Part shown: one piece after another, positions 5,669-11,047 of the stretch | Position numbering within the stretch: position 1 is the first letter of the stretch | Layout: each line of letters begins with the position of its first letter | Assembly (NCBI GenBank): GCA_964369475.1 | Contig: CAYJFK010000071.1 | Span: forward strand, 1 to 11,047 | Reading direction: 5' to 3' | Length of the DNA: 11,047 nt | From: CAYJFK01 sp964369475 | GTDB lineage: Bacteria; Bacillota; Clostridia; Oscillospirales; Feifaniaceae | Translations under genes and position numbers: made by a program | Notes under the pieces: model-generated | Told to the model about the DNA's origin: nothing | Seen by the model: the letters and a program-made list of their open reading frames with translations, nothing else | Database searches by the model: none

Positions 5669-7144
5669 TTATTGAGGGCTGACAGAGTAGTTTGGAGCTT
5701 CCTTGGTAATGTATATATCATGCGGATGGCTCTCTTTTAGACCTGCGCCCGTTATGCGCACAAACTGGCCTTCTTTTTGCAGTGTTGCAATGTCCTTAGT
5801 GCCGCAATAACCCATACCGGCACGAACACCACCCATAAGTTGGTATATAGAATCGGCAACAAGTCCCTTGTAGGGAACACGGCCTTCAACACCTTCGGGA
5901 ACAAACTTCTTTGTGCCATCTTGGAAATATCTGTCGGACGAGCCTTCCTTCATTGCGCCCATAGATCCCATACCACGGTATACCTTAAAGCGTCTGCCTT
6001 GGTATATTTCTTCGCTACCGGGCGACTCGTCGCAACCCGCAAAGAGCGAGCCTGCCATAACGGCATTAGCACCTGCCGCAAGAGCCTTTACAATGTCTCC
6101 CGAATACTGAAGACCGCCGTCTCCTACTACCGGTATACCATACTGCGAAGCTATGCTTGCCGCATTGTATATGGCCGAAATCTGAGGAACACCGATACCG
6201 GCAACGACACGAGTTGTACAGATAGAACCAGGGCCTATACCGACCTTTATGGCATCTGCGCCTGCATCTATAAGAGCCCTTGCACCGTCCTGCGTTGCAA
6301 CGTTACCTGCCATTAGCTGAATGTCAGGATATGCCGCTTTAATCTTGGATACACACTTCATTATATTCTCGCTATGACCGTGCGCCGAGTCAAGACACAA
6401 CAGGTCAACACCACGCTCGATAAGTGCCGCCGCACGCTCTAACACATCACCTGTAACGCCGAGAGCCGCACCGCATATAAGCCTTCCGTCGCTGTCCTTT
6501 GCACTGTTTGGGTAGACAATCGACTTCTCTATGTCCTTAATCGTGATAAGACCCTTCAAAACGCCGCCATCGTCTACAATGGGAAGCTTTTCAATCTTGT
6601 GGGTCTTTAGTACCGATTGTGCTTGTTTTAAGGTCGTGCCGACAGGAGCTGTAACAAGGTTGTCCTTTGTCATAACGTCCTTTATCTTCATGTTAAAATC
6701 CTCTAAAAATCGCATGTCACGATTTGTAAGGATACCTACAAGCTTGTTCCCCTCGCAGATCGGCACGCCCGAAATGCGATACTTTGCCATAAGGTCCTCC
6801 GCCTCGAAAACGTAGTGTTCGGGCGATAGGAAAAACGGATTTATTATAACGCCGTTCTCGCTCCTCTTAACCTTGTCTACTTCGTCTGCCTGACGCTCTA
6901 TCGACATATTCTTATGAATAATGCCAATGCCGCCCTCTCGTGCAATACCGATAGCCATTCTGGCCTCTGTTACCGTGTCCATAGCGGCAGAAAGCATAGG
7001 CACATTAAGCCTAATCTTCTTTGTAAGCTGTGTCGACAGGTCGATATCGGTCGGCAAGATGTCGGATTTTGCGGGAATTAGAAGTACGTCGTCAAAGGTC
7101 AGCCCTTCGTATAGGAATTTTTCGCTTGCATTTGTGTTGAGCAT
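5669..7144 (-). CDS. guaB: Inosine-5'-monophosphate dehydrogenase
   Basis: IMP dehydrogenase oxidises IMP to XMP with NAD+, the committed step of GMP synthesis in the cytoplasm. At 491 residues it is full length for bacterial GuaB. The catalytic (beta/alpha)8 barrel begins with LTFDDVLLIPAKSDILP (15-31). Two CBS regulatory domains occupy about 98-212, and the barrel resumes with the loop GPGSICTTR, whose C309 is the catalytic cysteine. Further signatures are GDGG (341-344), YRGMGSMGAM (389-398), EGVEGRVPYKG (417-427) and GGVRAGMGYCG (438-448). The start has GGAGG (7153-7157) eight bases upstream. It has a strong promoter, TTGAAA-17-TATAAT. There is no clear terminator before degV. No guanine riboswitch is visible in the leader of about 38 bases. 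Confidence 0.98.
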   Translation of the reverse strand: MLNTNASEKFLYEGLTFDDVLLIPAKSDILPTDIDLSTQLTKKIRLNVPMLSAAMDTVTEARMAIGIAREGGIGIIHKNMSIERQADEVDKVKRSENGVIINPFFLSPEHYVFEAEDLMAKYRISGVPICEGNKLVGILTNRDMRFLEDFNMKIKDVMTKDNLVTAPVGTTLKQAQSVLKTHKIEKLPIVDDGGVLKGLITIKDIEKSIVYPNSAKDSDGRLICGAALGVTGDVLERAAALIERGVDLLCLDSAHGHSENIMKCVSKIKAAYPDIQLMAGNVATQDGARALIDAGADAIKVGIGPGSICTTRVVAGIGVPQISAIYNAASIASQYGIPVVGDGGLQYSGDIVKALAAGANAVMAGSLFAGCDESPGSEEIYQGRRFKVYRGMGSMGAMKEGSSDRYFQDGTKKFVPEGVEGRVPYKGLVADSIYQLMGGVRAGMGYCGTKDIATLQKEGQFVRITGAGLKESHPHDIYITKEAPNYSVSPQ

Positions 7145-7188
7145 TAAAGCGTCCTCCGATTTTTAAAGTAAAATACATTATTTGGGGT

Positions 7189-7217
7189 ATTATAGCATTA
7201 TTAGAACTATTTTTCAA
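7189..7217 (-). promoter_or_regulatory. Sigma-A promoter of guaB
   Basis: On the minus strand, -35 TTGAAA (7212-7217), a 17-base spacer and a perfect -10 TATAAT (7189-7194). The start should fall near 7182. It overlaps the leader of the divergent TSUP gene, whose ribosome site starts at 7222. Confidence 0.85.
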
Positions 7218-7221
7218 GCGT

Positions 7222-7229
7222 GGAGGTGG
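7222..7229 (+). promoter_or_regulatory. Ribosome binding site that points to a non-standard start codon
   Basis: GGAGGTGG lies six bases before an ATT codon at 7236. The nearest ordinary in-frame starts are a TTG at 7182 (upstream, with no ribosome site), a TTG at 7254 (24 bases away) and an ATG at 7287 (inside the first membrane segment). The site therefore favours AUU initiation. Confidence 0.5.
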
Positions 7230-7235
7230 AAATTT

Positions 7236-7586
7236 ATTAAAAAAAGAGACTTTTTGCCCGGTTTTTTTGCCGGAGCGCTGAATGGTATGCTCGGCGGAGG
7301 GGGCGGACTGCTCCTCGTGCCGCTCTTAAAGCGGATTTCCAAGGTCGAAACAAAGGCGGCACACGCAACGGCGGTAGCTGTCATGATGTGCCTTTCGGCT
7401 GTCAGCCTTGCTGTATACCTCTTTTCAGGAGAACTCGACCTCTCCTATGCCACTCCGCTCTGCATAGGCGGTGCGATAGGTGGCGGAGTTGGGGCAATTT
7501 TCCTAAAGAAGATCCCCGTTAATTTGCTAAAAAAGGGCTTTGCTCTCTTTTTAATCTGGTCGGCTTGGAGGTTGTGGTTTGGATAA
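7236..7586 (+). CDS. TSUP (TauE/SafE) family membrane protein, half-length, first of pair
   Basis: TSUP proteins (TauE/SafE, DUF81) export or import sulfur-containing organic anions such as sulfite, sulfoacetate and related compounds. From the ATT at 7236 the product is about 116 residues with four predicted membrane segments. Its first helix has the family signature PGFFAGALNGMLGGGGGLLLVP, which reads as P-G-x6-G-x4-GGGGG-x4-VP. A conserved KxxHATAxAV-like element follows (KAAHATAVAVMM). Full-length TSUP proteins are about 250 residues with eight helices, so this is one half; the other half is the next gene. The reading frame is open from a TTG at 7182, but that reading gives a charged 18-residue extension and lacks a ribosome site. 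The transported substrate is unknown. Confidence 0.82.
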   Translation: MKKRDFLPGFFAGALNGMLGGGGGLLLVPLLKRISKVETKAAHATAVAVMMCLSAVSLAVYLFSGELDLSYATPLCIGGAIGGGVGAIFLKKIPVNLLKKGFALFLIWSAWRLWFG

Positions 7587-7953
7587 TTTTCTACTGCTGA
7601 TAGCGCTCGGATTTGCCGTTGGTATCCTAAGCGGAATGGGGGTCGGCGGCGGCTCGCTTTTAATAATAATTCTGACTGTATTTATGGATGTAGAACAGCG
7701 AATTGCACAGGGAATAAATCTGCTCTACTTCCTCCCGACAGCGGCCGTCGCCGCCTTTATCCATTTTAAAAGCGGAAAAATCAAAAAGGATGTCGCCATA
7801 AAATCGGGTAGTGCCGGAATTATTACCGCCATTGCCTTTAGCGTTATGGCTCAAAATTTAGAGCCTGACTTGCTGCGCAAGGTCTTTGCCATACTCGTGT
7901 TCGGCGCCGGGCTTTCAGAGCTCTTTTCCAAAAAAGAACAAGAGGCAAAGTGA
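7579..7953 (+). CDS. TSUP (TauE/SafE) family membrane protein, half-length, second of pair
   Basis: This 124-residue membrane protein is the partner of the preceding gene. It has four hydrophobic segments, the first with GFAVGILSGMGVGGGSLL, the repeated TSUP signature. The second begins QGINLLYFLPTAAVAAF, and a Lys-rich cytoplasmic tail ends the protein. The start is TTG, overlapping the end of the first gene by eight bases, with GGAGG (7567-7571) seven bases upstream, so the two are translationally linked. Together the halves would make one eight-helix transporter as a heterodimer. No sulfur-metabolism gene is near, so the cargo cannot be inferred. No intrinsic terminator with a plus-strand U tract directly follows. 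Confidence 0.88.
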   Translation: MDNFLLLIALGFAVGILSGMGVGGGSLLIIILTVFMDVEQRIAQGINLLYFLPTAAVAAFIHFKSGKIKKDVAIKSGSAGIITAIAFSVMAQNLEPDLLRKVFAILVFGAGLSELFSKKEQEAK

Positions 7954-7963
7954 GTTGTGTGTG

Positions 7964-7985
7964 AAAAAAAAAGGGGGGCGCCCCC
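7964..7985 (-). terminator. Possible leftward terminator, GC palindrome plus U tract
   Basis: GGGGGCGCCCCC (7974-7985) is followed, on the minus strand, by nine T (7964-7972). The stem is only four to five pairs around a tight loop but is all G-C. It would stop leftward transcription that escapes the ruvX terminator before it runs antisense into the TSUP genes. Confidence 0.4.
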
Positions 7986-7997
7986 TCAAGTCGCATA

Positions 7998-8186
7998 GGC
8001 AAACTTTGGCGCACTACGCCCCCAAGCTTTGTAGCGGCTGTATGTGCGGCATGGCCTCGATGATACGCAAAATAGGAGATATGCCGCACATCTACTTTGC
8101 GGCGAGTGGGGTGCATCTTTCTTTAGGCGGGGCATAAGTCGCCGCAAAGTATGTCGCCCCCGAAAGGGCGACAGAGCCGCTTTGCC
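7998..8186. repeat. Nested inverted-repeat block C, intergenic
   Basis: The region between the second TSUP gene and ruvX has no credible gene. It holds a chain of abutting helices: 8042-8052 with 8081-8091 (11 bp), 8094-8105 with 8139-8150 (12 bp) and 8152-8159 with 8166-8173 (8 bp). These are enclosed by shorter outer stems, 8033-8039 with 8175-8181 and 7998-8003 with 8181-8186. The arrangement resembles the blocks at 1-478: helix follows helix with zero to two spacer bases. Overlapping open frames on both strands here (for example minus 7986-8264) are consequences of GC-rich repeat sequence. Confidence 0.6.
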
Positions 8187-8213
8187 CAAGCAAAAGTGTA
8201 GCACGGCGGAGCC

Positions 8214-8254
8214 GAAAAATGCGACCCCACCCTTGTGGTGGGCGAGCATTTTTC
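8214..8254. terminator. Probable terminator after ruvX
   Basis: An outer 9-bp stem, GAAAAATGC (8214-8222) with GCATTTTTC (8246-8254), encloses an inner 6-bp stem, CCCACC (8226-8231) with GGTGGG (8237-8242). It lies 19 bases past the ruvX stop. The five T are within the stem rather than beyond it, so strength is uncertain. The symmetry allows action on both strands. Confidence 0.5.
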
Positions 8255-8273
8255 CCCACCTCAAAGACCTCTC

Positions 8274-8687
8274 CTACCGCCTAATAAAATCAAGATAGTC
8301 TTGCAGTATAACGGTCGCCGCAACCGAGTCTATAACTGCCTTGCGCTTTTTCCCTCTTGTATTTGTATCGTTTAGCATTCTTGTAGCCGAGACCGTTGTC
8401 GCCCTCTCGTCACGAAGTATAACTTCACCCGAAAAGACCTTCTCGAGCTCCCCTTTAAAAAGCATTGTCTTCTCCGCCCTCGGCCCTTCGGTGTTGTTCA
8501 TATTCTTAGGATACCCAAGCACAATAGCACCTGCTCCAAGCTCCTTTGCCTTCTCCGCCACCTCTGCGGCTACCTTTACCATGTCAGACCCAACAACAGT
8601 GCCTGCCGTGCTCGCAAGCATACCGAGCGCATCGCTTATCGCAAGCCCTGTGCGGCGGTCGCCGTAGTCAACTCCTAAATACTTCAT
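8274..8687 (-). CDS. ruvX: Putative pre-16S rRNA nuclease / Holliday junction resolvase RuvX (YqgF)
   Basis: RuvX/YqgF is an RNase H-fold nuclease implicated in maturation of the 16S rRNA 5' end and in Holliday-junction resolution. At 137 residues it has normal length. The signatures are GVDYGDRRTGLA with acidic D7, the VLGYPKNMNNTEGPRAEK loop (56-73), RDERATTVSA with E94, and IDSVAATVILQDYLD with D120; D7, E94 and D120 form the expected metal-binding set. The ATG overlaps the stop of the upstream gene in an ATGA arrangement, and AGGAG (8693-8697) lies inside that upstream gene, so translation is probably coupled. A hairpin terminator follows. Confidence 0.96.
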   Translation of the reverse strand: MKYLGVDYGDRRTGLAISDALGMLASTAGTVVGSDMVKVAAEVAEKAKELGAGAIVLGYPKNMNNTEGPRAEKTMLFKGELEKVFSGEVILRDERATTVSATRMLNDTNTRGKKRKAVIDSVAATVILQDYLDFIRR

Positions 8688-10831
8688 TGCTTCTCCTCAT
8701 CATTTAGCAGGCGATATGCCGCCTTGCAATTTTCATTCGCAGCCGCCCTAAGCCTCGCCGCCGCCTCTTTTGTGCTCTCTTTATCGCTCTCTATCGCCGC
8801 TATAACATGACCCAAAAGCTCCTCTTTGTCAAAGCCATCGCAATAAACAAAGCGCCGCTCCCCTATCATATCAAAAAATGCCTCTACCTTGGGATCGTAT
8901 ACAATGCCGACAGAAGGCACTCCTGCCGCCGCACCGAATATAAGGGCATGTAGCCTCATTCCGAGCACTACATCTGCATTTGTCACGGCTGATAAAATAT
9001 TTTCCTCTCCCATAACGATATTAACAGGACTCTCGATGATCTGATAAAGATGCTCACACGGCTCTATATCAAGGTGCTGTTGAAAAGGCAGTAACACAGC
9101 CTCAAGCCCATACCTGTCGTGCACTTCCTCCAGCACATCGGCTATCTTGCTGTAAAAATTATTATCTACCTTATCCCAGCCCCTAACCGATACCGCTATA
9201 TACTTCTCGGGTAGCCCCTCTACCACATCAAAAGGCCGCTCTATCGCCGTAAATACCTCGTCTGCCGTAAGCTCTACACACTTAGCCACGACCCCTATTT
9301 CCTCAAGCAACTTCACACTGTCAGGATCTCTAAGCGTTATCACATCTACCTTCGACAAGACCTTCTTGGAAAGATTTCTCCCCATCTCGCTACCGAGCGG
9401 CCCGATGCCGTTTGCATATAGCATTGTCTTTAGCCCAAGCCGCTTTGCAAGGCTCAAAATAGCGAGGTAATAAACAAGCGACTTAACGCTCGTAACATCT
9501 TGAAGCAGATTGCCGCCGCCAAATACGAGCACCCTCGAATGGCGCATTGCCGACAGCACTTCAAAGAGCGAAAAGCGCCTTGCCAGTGCAACATCTTGAT
9601 GTGTCGAAATTGTCTTGCCCTTGTTCAAAACACATATCCGCACATGCTCGTTTTGCTTTACAAGGTTGCCTACAATTGTCTCGAGTAGCATCTCGTCCCC
9701 TGCATTTCCATAACCGTAATAGCCGCATAGCAAAAAGTCGTACTTAGCCCCACGCCCCTCCAAAATAGCGGCACGATAGCACCTTATGGCATCTTCCGTC
9801 ATGCGATCTATCGAGTATTCACGCATAACGACCTCTCTGCCCCATGCGCCAAGCTCCTCCCTTAGCCCATTAGACGAGACCAGTCGAGTTATCTCACCAT
9901 TTATCTCCTCTGCCGTCTCAAAGCCCTCACTGCGACAGGTTAAATTTGTCTTTTGCGCCCTCTTTAACTTGGAGGGCTCGAGCATACCGAGATAACCTGC
10001 TTGCCCTATCAAAATAACCGGCTTCTCGCAAGCCATAGCCTCGAGAGCGGCACGGGAAACCCCTGCAAATATATCGCACGACGCAAGAAAGCGTGAGACA
10101 TCTCGCCGCATTCCTACAAAGACAGCACTTGGATATGCCGCCTTTAACCGCTCTAAATGAGTACCGCCACCAACAACGACAAGAGCTATATCCTCTCGCC
10201 CCTTTGTCGCCGCAAGAAGCCGCTCCACGCCACCAACCGCATCATCATCAAGTCTCGACACCGTAACAACGAGCGGCAACCCCTCTGCTATGCCAAACTC
10301 GCTTCGAAGCCCATCATCAACAGCCGCAGGGCAAAATGCCTCCGTGTCAATGCCGTTTACCGTCAGAAAAACATCCCGTGGCGCAATGCCGTAGTTATCT
10401 GTCAAATAGTCCTTTATATCAGGGCTTACCGCAAGCTGTTTTGACCCCCATTTTGTAAGCACACGCAGAGATGCCGACACCTTGTAACTACCATGAACCG
10501 ATGTAACATGAGGGATGCCCTCCCTTTTACAAATGGAGGAGAGCAAAAAGCCCGGAATTCGTGCATGAGCATGGACAATATCAGGGCAAAAATCCTTAAC
10601 CGTCCTCGCTAAAATGCGATAAGCAGTCATCATGTCCCGAGGATTTCGAGAGGCAAGAGGTGCCGTTACATGCCTAACACCGCTCGCCTCTACCTCAGCC
10701 ACAAGCTGACCACCGGACGAACAGAGCACAATGTCATGCCCTGCTCTCTTTAAGTTCTTACAAAGCTCCACAATGTGTGTCTCGGCACCACCAAGCTCGA
10801 GCCCCATTGTCGCCATTAAAATTTTATACAT
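8684..10831 (-). CDS. csaB: Bifunctional GT4 glycosyltransferase - polysaccharide pyruvyl transferase CsaB fusion
   Basis: This 715-residue protein joins two enzymes usually encoded separately. Residues 1-360 are a GT-B fold, GT4-type glycosyltransferase: GGAETH (14-19), the HAHARIPG region (88-94), the nucleotide-sugar domain with VVTVSRLDDD (188-197), and LEAMACEKPVIL (263-274) with E264. Residues 365-715 are CsaB: LCGYYGYGNAGDEMLL (368-383), FGGGNLLQDVTS (437-448), RDPDSVKLLEEIGV (501-514), VSVRGWDK (547-554) and GMRLHALIFGAA (624-635) with H628. CsaB adds pyruvate ketals to a wall polysaccharide so that SLH-domain proteins can bind. The fusion suggests that sugar transfer and pyruvylation act on the same polymer at the inner membrane face. 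The start has GGGAGG (10836-10841) four bases upstream. I found no well-spaced promoter. Confidence 0.93.
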   Translation of the reverse strand: MYKILMATMGLELGGAETHIVELCKNLKRAGHDIVLCSSGGQLVAEVEASGVRHVTAPLASRNPRDMMTAYRILARTVKDFCPDIVHAHARIPGFLLSSICKREGIPHVTSVHGSYKVSASLRVLTKWGSKQLAVSPDIKDYLTDNYGIAPRDVFLTVNGIDTEAFCPAAVDDGLRSEFGIAEGLPLVVTVSRLDDDAVGGVERLLAATKGREDIALVVVGGGTHLERLKAAYPSAVFVGMRRDVSRFLASCDIFAGVSRAALEAMACEKPVILIGQAGYLGMLEPSKLKRAQKTNLTCRSEGFETAEEINGEITRLVSSNGLREELGAWGREVVMREYSIDRMTEDAIRCYRAAILEGRGAKYDFLLCGYYGYGNAGDEMLLETIVGNLVKQNEHVRICVLNKGKTISTHQDVALARRFSLFEVLSAMRHSRVLVFGGGNLLQDVTSVKSLVYYLAILSLAKRLGLKTMLYANGIGPLGSEMGRNLSKKVLSKVDVITLRDPDSVKLLEEIGVVAKCVELTADEVFTAIERPFDVVEGLPEKYIAVSVRGWDKVDNNFYSKIADVLEEVHDRYGLEAVLLPFQQHLDIEPCEHLYQIIESPVNIVMGEENILSAVTNADVVLGMRLHALIFGAAAGVPSVGIVYDPKVEAFFDMIGERRFVYCDGFDKEELLGHVIAAIESDKESTKEAAARLRAAANENCKAAYRLLNDEEKQ

Positions 10832-10910
10832 TTAACCTCCCACACAAAATGTGCGTATTTTATATTAAAGTTTCCGTCAAGATTTGGTTTGAGTTATGTG
10901 ACATAAATGC

Positions 10911-11047
10911 CGCCGCAGGCGCATCTCCGCCGCAGGCGCACCGCCGCCGTAGGCGCATCGCCGCCGTAGGCGCATCGCCGCCGCAGGCGCATCGCCGCCG
11001 CAGGCGCACCGCCGCCGCAGGCGCACCGCCGCCGCAGGCGCACCGCC
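10911..11047. repeat. 17-bp tandem repeat array of mini-hairpins, cut by window edge
   Basis: Eight units of period 17 (CCGCAGGCGCAYCGCCG) run from 10913 to the edge; the last is 16 of 17 bases and the array evidently continues. Each unit forms CGCC-GCA-GGCG, a four-pair stem with a three-base loop. Sequence changes between units are C/T in the loop (GCA or GTA), C/T in the linker (CAC or CAT), and one G/T in the linker of the first unit; no stem base changes. The period is not a multiple of three, so it does not look like a coding repeat, although all frames are open through it. It begins about 80 bases upstream of the csaB fusion start. Confidence 0.9.

Noticed and set aside
3804..7144. A single leftward operon guaB-degV-flavoprotein.
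   Set aside because: degV has its own TATAAT promoter in the short gap after guaB, and a probable terminator lies between degV and the flavoprotein gene.
7145..7188. A guanine or other purine riboswitch in the guaB leader.
   Set aside because: The leader is only about 38 bases and shows no hairpins or conserved aptamer core.
7182..7235. TTG at 7182 as the start of the first TSUP gene.
   Set aside because: No ribosome site precedes it, it coincides with the expected guaB transcription start region, and it adds 18 residues unlike a TSUP N-terminus.
7844..8298. Open frames of 83-92 codons on both strands between the second TSUP gene and ruvX.
   Set aside because: They follow the GC-rich hairpin block, overlap each other and the flanking real genes, have no ribosome sites, and are rich in Arg, Cys, Pro and Ser in a way typical of translated repeats.
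9500..9747. Plus-strand open frames inside the csaB fusion gene.
   Set aside because: They are shadows of a long, motif-rich gene on the opposite strand and have no ribosome sites.
10852..10880. TTGACG (10875-10880, minus strand) as the -35 of a csaB promoter.
   Set aside because: At 16-18 bases downstream there is no acceptable -10 hexamer; the TAAAAT and TATAAA present are too close.
10911..11047. The terminal repeat array as a CRISPR array.
   Set aside because: Units are directly tandem at 17 bp with no unique spacers.

Overview
The window looks like chromosomal DNA from a low-to-moderate GC member of the Bacillota, most likely class Clostridia. The reasons are strong AGGAGG-type ribosome sites in front of nearly every gene, clean sigma-A promoters, U-tract terminators, a YjfB-family peptide, a DegV protein, paired half-length TSUP membrane proteins and a CsaB pyruvyl transferase. 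CsaB normally marks cells that anchor SLH-domain surface proteins to a pyruvylated wall polymer. No phage, plasmid, IS or CRISPR genes are visible.

Layout. Positions 1-560 hold no credible gene. They are two back-to-back blocks of nested inverted repeats (2-278 and 300-478). A class I CoA-transferase of the succinate/propionate type (571-2034, +) follows, then a 7-bp tandem repeat and a terminator hairpin, then a secreted lipoprotein of unknown role (2126-3280, +). Two strong bidirectional terminators (3314-3361 and 3451-3487) separate this rightward group from leftward genes: a YjfB-like peptide (3493-3678), an iron-sulfur flavoprotein/FMN reductase-like protein (3804-4439), a DegV fatty-acid-binding protein (4718-5554) and IMP dehydrogenase guaB (5669-7144). 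Three of these four have a recognisable promoter or long leader of their own, so this is a set of single-gene units rather than one operon. Divergent from guaB is a pair of overlapping half-size TSUP transporter genes (about 7236-7953, +). After another structured non-coding block (7974-8254) comes a leftward two-gene operon: a fused GT4 glycosyltransferase-CsaB protein (8684-10831) translationally coupled to ruvX (8274-8687). The window ends in a 17-bp tandem repeat array of mini-hairpins (10911 to the edge).

How the genes fit together. The enzymes are mostly housekeeping: acyl-CoA exchange in fermentation, GMP synthesis, fatty-acid uptake, Holliday-junction/rRNA processing and cell-wall polymer assembly. 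The less ordinary content is in the non-coding DNA (three multi-helix repeat blocks and one hairpin array), in the one-polypeptide GT4-CsaB fusion, and in a possible AUU-initiated TSUP gene. I see no clearly new multi-gene system; the best candidates for undescribed biology are the structured repeats.
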